Assembly: GCF_903645355.1 (NCBI RefSeq)
Contig: NZ_CAHJXR010000007.1
Coordinates: forward strand, 124,001-188,000
From: Schaalia sp. Marseille-Q2122
GTDB taxonomy: Bacteria > Actinomycetota > Actinomycetes > Actinomycetales > Actinomycetaceae
DNA length: 64,000 bases
Reading direction: 5' to 3'
Shown here: piece by piece, positions 55,229 to 63,527 of the stretch
How the letters are laid out: each line of letters starts with the position of its first letter
Position numbering within the stretch: the first letter of the stretch is position 1
Translations under genes and position numbers: made by a program
Notes under the pieces: generated by a model
Seen by the model: the letters and a program-made list of their open reading frames with translations, nothing else
Databases searched by the model: none
What the model was told of the DNA's origin: nothing

Positions 55229-55918
55229 ATGATTCGCTTTGACCACGTCACCAAGGTCTACAAGCCAGGTGCACGCCCGGCCCTTGACGATGTTTCACTG
55301 GAGATCGAACGCGAAGAATTCGTGTTCCTCGTCGGCAAATCCGGCTCCGGTAAATCGACCTTCCTCCAACTCGTCATGCGTGAAATCAGCGCGACCTCAG
55401 GACACGTATGGGTACTCGGCCAAGATGTCGGCCGCCTCTCACGCTGGTCAGTGCCAAAACTACGCCGCAAAGTCGGCACCGTTTTCCAAGACTTCCGACT
55501 CCTCCCCTCCAAAACGGTCTACGAGAACGTCGCCCTCGCCATGCAAGTCATCGGCAAACCGCGCCACGCCATCGAAGCAGCCGTGCCCGACGTCCTCGAC
55601 CTCGTCGGACTCTCCGGCAAAGAAAAACGCCTCCCACACGAACTCTCCGGCGGTGAAGAACAACGCGTCGCCATCGCCCGCGCCATGGTCAACCGCCCCG
55701 AGCTCCTCCTCGCCGACGAACCCACCGGTAACCTCGACCCCGACACGAGCCTGGGCATCATGCGTCTCCTTGACCGCATCAACCGCGCCGGCACCACCGT
55801 CGTCATGGCAACCCACGACGCCGACATCGTCGACCAGCTGCGTAAACGCGTCATCGAACTCGGTGACGGCCACATCATCCGCGACCAATCCCGCGGCGTC
55901 TACGGATCGGCACGGTGA
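55229..55918 (+). CDS. ftsE: Cell division ATP-binding protein FtsE
   Basis: 229 residues. Walker A GKSGSGKS, signature [15 protein letters not shown], Walker [14 protein letters not shown]. The region [17 protein letters not shown] is characteristic of FtsE. With FtsX it forms a complex that couples ATP hydrolysis in the cytosol to activation of a peptidoglycan hydrolase outside. The next genes are ftsX and an M23 peptidase, giving the complete module. Confidence 0.95.
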   Translation: MIRFDHVTKVYKPGARPALDDVSLEIEREEFVFLVGKSGSGKSTFLQLVMREISATSGHVWVLGQDVGRLSRWSVPKLRRKVGTVFQDFRLLPSKTVYENVALAMQVIGKPRHAIEAAVPDVLDLVGLSGKEKRLPHELSGGEEQRVAIARAMVNRPELLLADEPTGNLDPDTSLGIMRLLDRINRAGTTVVMATHDADIVDQLRKRVIELGDGHIIRDQSRGVYGSAR

Positions 55919-55924
55919 CAGACC

Positions 55925-56839
55925 ATGAAATTGCGCTTCATCCTCGCTGAGGTCGGCAAAGGCCTATCCCGCAACCGCGCCATGTCCGTGGCCGTCATTA
56001 TCGTCACCTTCGTCTCGCTGCTCTTCGTAGGCGTCGCAGGCCTGGCACAAATGCAGGTCGGCCGCATGAAAACCGAGTGGTACGACAAGATCGAAGTCTC
56101 GATCTACATGTGCGCCATCAACGACAAAAACCCCGACTGCAACAACCAGGAAGCCACCGAGCAGCAGATTGCCGCCGTCAGGGAGCGCCTGAACTCCGCT
56201 GAAATGACCCCCTACGTCAAGGAAATCTACGAAGAGTCCAAAGAAGAGGCCTACGCCAACTTCGAAAAACTCTTCGGCGAATCCTCCTTCGGACGCTGGA
56301 CCACCGCAGACATGCTGCAATTCTCCTTCCGCGTCAAACTGGTCGACCCCGAGCAATACACCATTATCAACGAGGAGTTCTCCGGCGTATCTGGCGTCTC
56401 CGAAGTCAAAGACCAACGCCAAATCGTCGAACCCCTCTTCCAGGTGATCGACAAAGCCAAACTCCTCTCCCTCGGCCTCGCCGGCGTCATGACCATCGCA
56501 GCGATCCTGCTCATCACGACAACAATCCGCCTGTCAGCCATGAGCCGCGAACGCGAAACCTCCATCATGCGACTCGTCGGCGCCTCCAGCCTATTCATCC
56601 AAGCGCCCTTCATGATCGAAGGCGCCCTCGCCGCAGTCACCGGCGCACTCCTCGCAGTGGGCGCCCTCTTCGCCGGAGTGAAGTTCCTCGTCGCAGACTG
56701 GATCGCCCCCGCCTTCCCATGGACAACCTTCATTGGCATGGCCGAAGTGTGGATCATGGCCCCGGTCCTCATCGCTGCGGCGGTGCTCCTCGCCCTCGTC
56801 GCATCCGCCTTCTCCCTCGCGAAGTACACCAAGATCTAA
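55925..56839 (+). CDS. ftsX: Cell division permease-like protein FtsX
   Basis: 304 residues with four membrane helices: about 20-42, then after a 130-residue extracytoplasmic loop three at about 178-200, 225-250 and 270-295. The loop holds two Cys (YMCAINDKNPDCNN), probably a disulfide. Signature motif RETSIMRLVGASSLFIQ. It starts six bases after ftsE and transmits ATPase motion to the hydrolase encoded next. Confidence 0.95.
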   Translation: MKLRFILAEVGKGLSRNRAMSVAVIIVTFVSLLFVGVAGLAQMQVGRMKTEWYDKIEVSIYMCAINDKNPDCNNQEATEQQIAAVRERLNSAEMTPYVKEIYEESKEEAYANFEKLFGESSFGRWTTADMLQFSFRVKLVDPEQYTIINEEFSGVSGVSEVKDQRQIVEPLFQVIDKAKLLSLGLAGVMTIAAILLITTTIRLSAMSRERETSIMRLVGASSLFIQAPFMIEGALAAVTGALLAVGALFAGVKFLVADWIAPAFPWTTFIGMAEVWIMAPVLIAAAVLLALVASAFSLAKYTKI

Positions 56840-56897
56840 GGTCCCCACGCGCTTACCCCAGCACCGCAGGCACGCAGGACGGAAAGGAGCAGCACCG

Positions 56898-58229
56898 ATG
56901 ACCGCCACTACTCCCCCCACTAAGGACGAGGCCACCGCCCTCGCCCCCCTGCGCTCCACGGCAGCCACCCGCTCCTGGCGCCGCAGCCTCCTTGCTGCGC
57001 TCTACGCCCTTGGCCTCGTCGTGCCGCTGACCATCTTGCCCGCATGGGCTGAGGACGACCGCGACTCCGTCGCACGCGCCCAAGAAGAATCCGCCAACCG
57101 CGTCGAAGAAATCAAACACGACATGGAAGGCATCGACTCCACCCTCGCTCAGGTCTACCTTGAACTTGACTCCCTGCGTGCCCAGATCCCCGTTGCAGAA
57201 AACGAACTCTCGCAGGCGCAAGATCGCTACGACGCGGCCAACCGCACCCACCAGGCCGCCCTCGGCCAACTCGAAACCGCGACAGCGGAAAAAACCCGAA
57301 TCGACACCGAAATCGCAGAAGCCGAAGAACTCCACGACCAGGCGCGCCTAGCTATCGGGGAACTCGCCCGCGAAATGTACCGCGGGGGAGCGCCCTCGCC
57401 CGTCATGCTCGCCATGAGCGCCGAAGGCAGCCAAGGCATCGCTGAACGCGCCGCCGCCGCAGAAGCACTCGCACGCTCACAAAGCACCGCGATCTCCTCG
57501 GCCCTCAATATCCAAGAACGCCAACGCAACCAAGCCACCCGCCAGCAGGCCATCACCGAACGCATCAGCGACCTCGAAAGTAAAGCCCGCAGCGCCGCAG
57601 AGGAAGCCGAAACCTCCCAACGTCAGGCAGAAGCGAAAGTCAAGGAGCTCACCGAGCTCAAGAAGAACGCCGACGCCAAGCAAGTGCAATGGGAAGCTAA
57701 AAAGCAAGAAGCCGCCAAGCAGCTCGACAAGTGGCAGGCCGAATACGATGCCATGAGCGCCAAACTCGCCAAAATCGACGAAGAAAACCGCGCTCAACAG
57801 CGTATCTACTCCACGCCAACAGGCGGAGCCAGCGGCTTCTACTCGCCCCTGCGCATCCCCCTCATCATGACCTCGCCCTTCGGATGGCGCCACCACCCCG
57901 TCCTTGGCACCAGCCGATTCCACAACGGCACTGACTTTGCCGCCAACTGTGGCACCCCCATCTATCCCAGTGCCCCCGGGGTTGTCTCGGCGGTGACCTT
58001 TGAAGAAGCTGGTGGCAATGTCGTTTACGTTAATCATGGTCTGATGAACGGGTCATCGTGGATGAGTGCCTACGTTCATATGGAAGGCACCAATGTGTAT
58101 CCCGGCCAGTCCGTCGGCCTCGACTCAGTCCTCGGCTGGGTGGGAACCACAGGGTATTCCACGGGCTGCCACCTGCATTTGTCCTTCATGCAAAATGGCG
58201 CTGACGTTGACCCGATGGATTTCCTGTAG
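56898..58229 (+). CDS. M23/LytM murein hydrolase with coiled-coil, FtsEX partner
   Basis: 443 residues from ATG 56898 (AAAGGAG, eight bases upstream). A signal peptide (LLAALYALGLVVPLTILPAWA) is followed by a long coiled-coil (about 55-310) of the EnvC/PcsB type, then the LytM domain: FGWRHHPVLG, HNGTDFA (His and Asp zinc ligands) and HLHLSF (HxH). All zinc ligands are present, so it may be an active endopeptidase rather than an activator only. Co-transcribed with ftsEX, which supports allosteric control by FtsX. Confidence 0.93.
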   Translation: MTATTPPTKDEATALAPLRSTAATRSWRRSLLAALYALGLVVPLTILPAWAEDDRDSVARAQEESANRVEEIKHDMEGIDSTLAQVYLELDSLRAQIPVAENELSQAQDRYDAANRTHQAALGQLETATAEKTRIDTEIAEAEELHDQARLAIGELAREMYRGGAPSPVMLAMSAEGSQGIAERAAAAEALARSQSTAISSALNIQERQRNQATRQQAITERISDLESKARSAAEEAETSQRQAEAKVKELTELKKNADAKQVQWEAKKQEAAKQLDKWQAEYDAMSAKLAKIDEENRAQQRIYSTPTGGASGFYSPLRIPLIMTSPFGWRHHPVLGTSRFHNGTDFAANCGTPIYPSAPGVVSAVTFEEAGGNVVYVNHGLMNGSSWMSAYVHMEGTNVYPGQSVGLDSVLGWVGTTGYSTGCHLHLSFMQNGADVDPMDFL

Positions 58230-58305
58230 GAGAATCGGGCAGTTAGTGTCGTGAGCCTCCCGAGTACGCGGAGGCGTAGAAAGTCACCCGGAAGGAGGCG
58301 AACCC

Positions 58306-58833
58306 ATGCCCAAGGAGTGGAAGAAACCCAAGCCCACCGAGGCAGAAAAACGCAAAGCAGAAGCCGACGCGCACAGAACCATTGCCCGTAATAAGAAGGC
58401 ACTGCACGACTACCTCATTGAGGACAAGTGGGAGGCCGGTATCGTCCTTTCCGGTACCGAAGTGAAGGCGCTACGCATGGGGCGCGCCTCCCTGGTTGAC
58501 GCCTGGGTTGAAGTCAAGGACGGCGAAGCCTGGCTCTACGGCGCCAATATCCCCATGTACGCCCAGGGCTCCTGGAACAACCACGCACCCACGCGCAAGC
58601 GAAAGCTCCTCCTACACAAGGACCAGATCCTGCGCCTGGAACAGAAAGTGGCGGCCAAGGGCTACACCATCGTGCCCCTGGAGCTCTACTTCATTGGCGG
58701 ACGCGCCAAGGTCGAGATTGCCCTGGCAAAAGGTAAGCAGGAGTGGGATAAGCGTCAGGCTCTGCGGGAAGCCCAAGATAAGCGTGAGGCAGAGCGCGCC
58801 ATGCGGGCGTATGCTCGGCGTGCACGGGGCTAG
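58306..58833 (+). CDS. smpB: SsrA-binding protein SmpB
   Basis: 175 residues. Binds tmRNA and delivers it to stalled ribosomes. The family pattern is clear: ARNKKALHDYLIEDKWEAGI, LSGTEVKALR, WLYGANIPMYAQGSWNNHAP and RKRKLLLHKDQI. It is preceded by GGAAGGAGG at about seven bases. tmRNA (ssrA) often lies close by, but I find no tRNA-like 3' end in the following 1.6 kb, which is instead a repeat array. Confidence 0.96.
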   Translation: MPKEWKKPKPTEAEKRKAEADAHRTIARNKKALHDYLIEDKWEAGIVLSGTEVKALRMGRASLVDAWVEVKDGEAWLYGANIPMYAQGSWNNHAPTRKRKLLLHKDQILRLEQKVAAKGYTIVPLELYFIGGRAKVEIALAKGKQEWDKRQALREAQDKREAERAMRAYARRARG

Positions 58834-59455
58834 GTTGCCTCACTGAGGTCGGTGGGGCGGCGTATGTTGGCGGCGCTCAGGGCTGGCCCTGTGTCCGACC
58901 TGCTTCGCGATGGGTATGGCTGGGCGTAATTGGTATGGTTTGGCGCTGTTGGTATGGGGTATGCCGTCTACCAATGGCGATGATCCGTACCATTGGTGCT
59001 GAACCGTACCAATAGTGCTGATCCGTACCAGCGGCGAGGGGGTGTGGCCGTTAGGGGGTGGTTATGCCCAATCGCCTTCGCTTCGCTTCGGCTCCTGTTC
59101 TCGGCTGTGTTGCGAGTGTCAGCCTTGCCTGCCCCAGTGTCAGCCTTGCCTTGCGATGGGTATGCCTGGGCGCAATTGGTATGGTTTGGCGCTGTTGGTA
59201 TGGGGCATGCCATCTACCAAAGGTGCTGATCCGTACCAATGGAGCTGGGGCGTACCAATGGTGATGGGGTGTGGCCGCAGGCAGGGGATCTTGGAGAGGT
59301 TTCTACCTGCCTGGGCAGTAGTTCTGCCTGGGGTTGTGGACACGGGGGTTGTGGACACTGGGGTCGCTCGTGCCCTTTCGCCTTCGCTTCGGCCCTTATG
59401 CCCAACCTCGCTGCAAGCGTCAGCACTTTCTGTCCTGGTGTCCGCCTTGCCTTGC

Positions 59456-59909
59456 GATGGGTATGGCTGGGCGTAATTGGTATGGTTTGGCGCTGTTGGT
59501 TTGGGGCATGCCATCTGCCAAAGGTGCTGATCCGTACCAATGGAGCTGGGGTGTACCAATGGTGATGGGGTGTGGCCGTTAGGGGTTGGTTATGCCCAAT
59601 CGCCTTCGCTTCGTTTCGGCCCTTATGCCCAACCTCGCTGCAAGCGTCAGCACTTTCTGTCCTGGTGTCCGCCTTGCCTTGCGATGGGTATGGCTGGGCG
59701 TAATTGGTATGGTTTGGCGCTGTTGGTTTGGGGCATGCCATCTGCCAAAGGTGCTGATCCGTACCAATGGAGCTGGGGCGTACCAATGGTGATGGGGTGT
59801 GGCCGTTAGGGGTTGGTTATGCCCAATCGCCTTCGCTTCGTTTCGGCCCTTATGCCCAACCTCGCTGCAAGCGTCAGCACTTTCTGTCCTGGTGTCCGCC
59901 TTGCCTTGC
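59456..59909. repeat. 227-bp tandem duplication, one difference
   Basis: Units 59456-59682 and 59683-59909 are identical except for GTGTACCAATGG versus GCGTACCAATGG. This degree of identity indicates recent duplication or gene conversion within the array. Confidence 0.92.
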
Positions 59910-60302
59910 GATGGGTATGGCTGGGCGTAATTGGTATGGTTTGGCGCTGTTGGTATGGGGTATGCCGTCTACCAATGGCGCTGAAACGTACCAGCGGCGA
60001 AGGGGGCGTGGCCGTTAGGGGGTGGTTATGCCCAATCGCCTTCGCTGTGCTTCGGCTCCCATGCCCCGCTGCGTTGCAGGTGTCAGCCTTGCCTGCCCCA
60101 GTCTGTGCCCTGCTTCGCGATGGGTATGGCTGGGCGTAATTGGTATGTCTGGGCGCTGTTGGTATGGGGTATGCCTCGTACCAATGGCGATGATCCGTAC
60201 CAATGGTGCTGGGGTGTACCAGTGGCTTTGGGCTGGGCCGGTGGTATGGGTATGGATGAGAACTATGGGTGTGCCTGGGCGCAATTGGTATGGGGCATGC
60301 CG

Positions 60303-60420
60303 TCTACCAATGGCGCTGATCCGTACCAATGGCGCTGGGGTGTACCAAAGGCGTTGGGGCGTACCAATGGCGCTGATCCGTACCAAAGGCGTTGGGGCGT
60401 ACCAATAGTGGTGGGGCGCT
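60303..60420. repeat. Six-unit 19-bp minisatellite at array end
   Basis: TACCAA begins at 60305, 60324, 60343, 60362, 60381 and 60400: exact 19-base spacing. Consensus GTACCAATGGCGCTGATCC, with AAAGGCGTTGGGG variants. Confidence 0.92.
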
Positions 60421-60490
60421 CCGTCTGGAACGCCCCACCACTAGAGGAGGAAATCAATGCGACACAAGGAAAACGGAAGCAGGGAAAACC

Positions 60491-60742
60491 TCAGTTTCCA
60501 CCCGACATCATGGAGTCAGACATCATTCCGTCGTGCATGTGGCCGTCCGACATCATGGAATCTTCCATCATCATGCCGTCGCTCATGGTCTCATCCGACA
60601 TCTTGTCGTCCATCATCATGGAATCGGACATCATGGCGTCCTCAGACATCATCTTGTCTGCGGGAGCCTCGGAAGAGCAGGCGGCCAGACCAATGGTGGC
60701 AATAACAACGGCGGAAGCAGCGGCAATCTTACGGATGTTCAT
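60491..60742 (-). CDS. Methionine-rich small lipoprotein (MSDxM repeats)
   Basis: 83 residues from ATG 60742, preceded by AAGGAG at five bases. Type II signal peptide MNIRKIAAASAVVIATIGLA ends at Cys22 (lipobox LAAC). The 62-residue mature chain has 19 Met, many Asp/Ser/Glu, one HMH and no other Cys or aromatic residues. It consists of irregular MMSDSMM/MSDGMMM units, similar in style to Met-rich pentapeptide-repeat lipoproteins. Met-rich clusters bind Cu(I)/Ag(I) or scavenge oxidants; both roles are inference. Divergent from dipZ. Confidence 0.8.
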   Translation of the reverse strand: MNIRKIAAASAVVIATIGLAACSSEAPADKMMSEDAMMSDSMMMDDKMSDETMSDGMMMEDSMMSDGHMHDGMMSDSMMSGGN

Positions 60743-60933
60743 GAAAACTCCTTCAGTAAAGGGATCGGGGCATCCACAGCCTCGGATGCGCTCACATGTG
60801 AAGATTCGCCGCAGAGCAGCAAAAGGATTGCCACACGTCCAGTGAGCTATGTCACCCCTGTTTTTCTCGAAGCCGCGCAAACTTCACCGGGGAGGGCGCC
60901 GAACTAGGGGCAAATATCAATGAAAGGAACCCC
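60743..60933. promoter_or_regulatory. Shared divergent promoter region of Met-rich lipoprotein and dipZ
   Basis: 191 bases. A 6-bp inverted repeat GCATCC-N8-GGATGC lies at 60770-60789. On the minus strand CAATCC and GCGAAT occur 15 bases apart, each one mismatch from the mycobacterial SigK boxes as I remember them (CCATCC, CCGAAT). This is a weak hint of SigK control, not a firm call. Confidence 0.35.
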
Positions 60934-62865
60934 ATGACCTCCCTCGTCCTTATTGGACTGCTCGGCGGCTTCATTACGGGCATCTCACCCTGCATATTGC
61001 CTGTCCTCCCAGTCATCTTCTTCTCTGGCGGCGCCCAGAGTAGCCGCGTCACAGCAGGAAACATCCAGTCAAAATCTGGCTTCGGCAGCGCCATCCCCGG
61101 CATAGGCGGGCCGGGCCTCGCAGCAGGCACACTCGGCGGTCAGACCCTCGGCAACACAGTCGGGACAGGCACCACAGGCACCACAGGCACCACAAGCACG
61201 ACAGACACCACGGGCAACGCAGTCGACAGTATCGGTGCCACCGTCACACCTAACGCAGCCACAGCTGAAGCAACAGCCCCCGCCGTCTCACGCTGGCGCC
61301 CCTACCTGGTGGTTGCCGGCCTAGTCCTGAGCTTCACCGTCTTCACCCTGCTGGGCTCCACACTGCTGTCGCTACTGGGCCTACCCCAAGACATTATTCG
61401 CTGGGCGGGCATCATCCTGCTGGCCGTCATCGGCATCGGCATGCTCATCCCCCAGGTCATGGAGGTCCTTGAGCGCCCCTTCCAACGCTTCGGCCGCTCC
61501 AGCGGAAAGCGCCCCGACAATGGCTTCCTCCTCGGCATCGTCCTAGGTGCCGCCTACGTACCCTGCGCGGGCCCCGTCCTCGCCGCAGTATCCGTCGCCG
61601 GAACCACCGGAGAAATCGGCGCCGACACCGTCGCCCTCGCCCTGTCCTTCGCCATCGGAACCGGCATCCCTCTGCTCTTCTTCGCCCTCGCAGGCCGAGG
61701 CGTCGTCGAACGCATCTCCGCATTCCGAACCCGCCAGCGCCTCATCCGCACCATCGCCGGTGTCTCCATGATCGCCCTCTCCCTCGGCCTCGTCTTCGAC
61801 ATCCCCGCTGTCGTGCAGCGCGCACTGCCGGACTGGACCGCAGGCCTCCATGAACACACCAACCAGCTTCTTCACGGCAACGAGCGCCGCGGCGCCGGAG
61901 CCGACGCGAGCGCAACCCCGGATGCGCCCGACGGCACCAGCTGCGTTGACGGCGCAGGAACCCTCGGCGACTGCGGCCCCTTCGCCGCCATTGAAGGCAC
62001 CGTCGCATGGCTCAACACCCCCAACGAACAGGCACTTACCACAGCCGACCTCGACGGCAAGGTCGTCCTCGTCGACTTCTGGGCCTACTCCTGCATCAAC
62101 TGCCAGCGCTCCATCCCGAGCATCCAAAAACTCCACGAAACATACAAGGACGCCGGTCTGACCATCATCGGCGTGCACTCGCCCGAATACGCCTTCGAAC
62201 GCGAAGTCGACAATGTTCGCGCGGCCACCGCCGACTTTGGCCTGACCTACCCGATCGCCGTCGACTCCGACCTCGTCACCTGGCGCAACTTTGACAACCA
62301 CTACTGGCCCGCCCACTACCTGCGCGACGCCAAGGGCACCCTACGCCAGTTCTCCTACGGCGAGGGCGGCGATGCCACCACCGAACGCCACATCCGCACC
62401 CTGCTGCGCGAAGCCAACCCCACCGTGGAACTGCCCGACCCGATCTTTACCACGGACGACCCCACCACCAGCGGTTCCCGCACCCCCGAAACCTACCTGG
62501 GTTATGGGCGCGCCAAGTACTTCGCAGGCGGACCCCTCGCCAAGGGGGCAGCCACCTTCGGTTTCCCACCCAACCAGCCCGCAGACTCCTTCTCCCTCGA
62601 AGGAGCATGGACCGTTGAGGCTCAGCACATTACGCCCACCGCCGGTGAAGCGAAACTGCGCCTCAAGTACCACGGCAAACAGGTGAACCTCGTCCTTTCC
62701 GGGGAAGGGGCTATCACGACCACGCTGAATGGCCAGACCCGAACCCACACGATCAGTGGCGTTCCCAACGCCCTGGAACTTGTGGCCACCGATACGACCC
62801 AGGAAGGAACGATCGACATTACAGTCTCGCCCGGTGTGCAGCTGTATTCCTTCACCTTCGGGTGA
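60934..62865 (+). CDS. dipZ: DipZ-like protein: CcdA membrane domain, thioredoxin-like domain, C-terminal beta domain
   Basis: 643 residues, AAAGGA upstream. The CcdA/DsbD-type membrane part has redox Cys20 (ISPCILPVLP) and Cys211 (AAYVPCAGPVL). Between helices 1 and 2 there is an unusual Gly/Thr-rich insertion of about 80 residues with three perfect 9-bp repeats (GGCACCACA). After the membrane part, a thioredoxin-like domain has SCINCQ (Cys387, Cys390) and VDFWAYSC. Residues about 510-643 form a beta-rich domain as in mycobacterial DipZ. It passes reducing power from cytosolic thioredoxin to extracytoplasmic thiols. Confidence 0.92.
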   Translation: MTSLVLIGLLGGFITGISPCILPVLPVIFFSGGAQSSRVTAGNIQSKSGFGSAIPGIGGPGLAAGTLGGQTLGNTVGTGTTGTTGTTSTTDTTGNAVDSIGATVTPNAATAEATAPAVSRWRPYLVVAGLVLSFTVFTLLGSTLLSLLGLPQDIIRWAGIILLAVIGIGMLIPQVMEVLERPFQRFGRSSGKRPDNGFLLGIVLGAAYVPCAGPVLAAVSVAGTTGEIGADTVALALSFAIGTGIPLLFFALAGRGVVERISAFRTRQRLIRTIAGVSMIALSLGLVFDIPAVVQRALPDWTAGLHEHTNQLLHGNERRGAGADASATPDAPDGTSCVDGAGTLGDCGPFAAIEGTVAWLNTPNEQALTTADLDGKVVLVDFWAYSCINCQRSIPSIQKLHETYKDAGLTIIGVHSPEYAFEREVDNVRAATADFGLTYPIAVDSDLVTWRNFDNHYWPAHYLRDAKGTLRQFSYGEGGDATTERHIRTLLREANPTVELPDPIFTTDDPTTSGSRTPETYLGYGRAKYFAGGPLAKGAATFGFPPNQPADSFSLEGAWTVEAQHITPTAGEAKLRLKYHGKQVNLVLSGEGAITTTLNGQTRTHTISGVPNALELVATDTTQEGTIDITVSPGVQLYSFTFG

Positions 62866-62880
62866 GGGTTGAATCGGCCA

Positions 62881-62894
62881 CGTATTCGAATACG
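62881..62894. promoter_or_regulatory. 14-bp perfect palindrome upstream of sigK
   Basis: CGTATTCGAATACG, 16 bases after the dipZ stop and 70 bases before the sigK start. Possible regulator site; identity of the binder unknown. Confidence 0.5.
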
Positions 62895-62910
62895 CTCGCG
62901 CCGGGCGTGA

Positions 62911-62949
62911 TCTTCCTCCCCCAAGCCATTTTGGAGTGGGGGAGGAAGA
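62911..62949 (+). promoter_or_regulatory. Hairpin just upstream of sigK containing the purine-rich ribosome-site-like sequence
   Basis: TCTTCCTCCCCCA (62911-62923) pairs perfectly with TGGGGGAGGAAGA (62937-62949), loop 13. The right arm holds GGGGGAGG, the only Shine-Dalgarno-like sequence before the sigK ATG at 62964, although 15 bases away. It may be a dipZ terminator/attenuator or a translational control hairpin. No T-tract follows. Confidence 0.7.
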
Positions 62950-62963
62950 AACCATCTTCTACG

Positions 62964-63527
62964 ATGACAGGTGTGAATTGTGCCCAGACCATTACCGAAG
63001 CTGAGATGCTCAGCCGGATCTCGCGTGGGGATCAAGAGGCTTTCGCCTACCTTTACGACGCGTGGTCGGGGCGAATGTATGCCCTTATTGTGCAGATCCT
63101 TGTTGACCGGGCTCAAAGCGAAGAGGTGCTCCAAGAGGTCTTTTTGGAGATCTGGCAGCGCGCCCCGCAATTTGATGCTGATAAGGGCAGTGGCCGGGCG
63201 TGGATGGTTACCATTGCCCGTCGCCGCGCCATTGACCGCGTGCGTTCTTCGCAGCGGGCGCGCGAGCGGGAAAACTCTTGGACGAACTATCTGCCCGATA
63301 TTGATAGCACGTTGGCGCAGGTCGAGGAGCGTCTTGCTGGCGCTGAGGTTCACGAGGCTTTGGCCGCCATTGGTGAGCCCCATAAGACCGCCGTTGCGTT
63401 GGCGTACTTTACCGGCATGACTCACGTGGAGATCGCTGAATATCAAGGCGTGCCCGTGGGTACCGCGAAGACTCGAATCCGTGATGGAATTAAGAAACTA
63501 CGAACTGTGATGGGGGTGGAACAATGA
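62964..63527 (+). CDS. sigK: ECF RNA polymerase sigma factor, SigK-like
   Basis: 187 residues if ATG 62964 is used; the frame is open to 62862 and ATG 63006 is a further option. Region 2 (GDQEAFAYLYDAWSGRMYAL, then LVDRAQSEEVLQEVFLEIWQ) and region 4 (LAYFTGMTHVEIAEYQGVPV, then GTAKTRIRDGIKKLR) are complete, and no region 3 is present, as in ECF factors. Overlap with the next gene is four bases (ATGA), as for sigma/anti-sigma pairs. Context with dipZ and the RskA-like gene supports the SigK assignment. Confidence 0.88.
   Translation: MTGVNCAQTITEAEMLSRISRGDQEAFAYLYDAWSGRMYALIVQILVDRAQSEEVLQEVFLEIWQRAPQFDADKGSGRAWMVTIARRRAIDRVRSSQRARERENSWTNYLPDIDSTLAQVEERLAGAEVHEALAAIGEPHKTAVALAYFTGMTHVEIAEYQGVPVGTAKTRIRDGIKKLRTVMGVEQ

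Larger units (their letters stand above)
58909..60420. repeat. Long tandem-repeat array on a 19-bp period, with larger 209-301 bp units
   Basis: Six large units begin with GATGGGTATG at 58909, 59155, 59456, 59683, 59910 and 60119. Inside them GGTATGG (58913, 58932, 58951) and TACCA (58969, 58988, 59007, 59026; 59215, 59234, 59253; six more at 60305-60400) recur every 19 bases. The segment TCGCCTTCGCTTCGTTTCGG and TTATGCCCAATCGCC occurs in most units. The opposing motifs allow hairpins, for example CGCTGTTGGTA with TACCAATGGCG. Because the period is not a multiple of three, the open frames crossing the array are unlikely to be coding. No CRISPR-like unique spacers are present. Confidence 0.9.

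Noticed and set aside
60303-60420. Possible CRISPR array
   Set aside because: Units are contiguous 19-mers with no unique spacers between them, and no cas gene is in the window.
58834-60420. Several open frames of 60-150 codons in both strands of the repeat array
   Set aside because: They arise from tandem copies with a 19-base period that shifts frame from unit to unit, have no ribosome sites and no recognisable fold.
58834-60490. tmRNA gene expected near smpB
   Set aside because: No tRNA-like 3' end with a T-loop and CCA-type terminus, and no tag-peptide frame, could be found.
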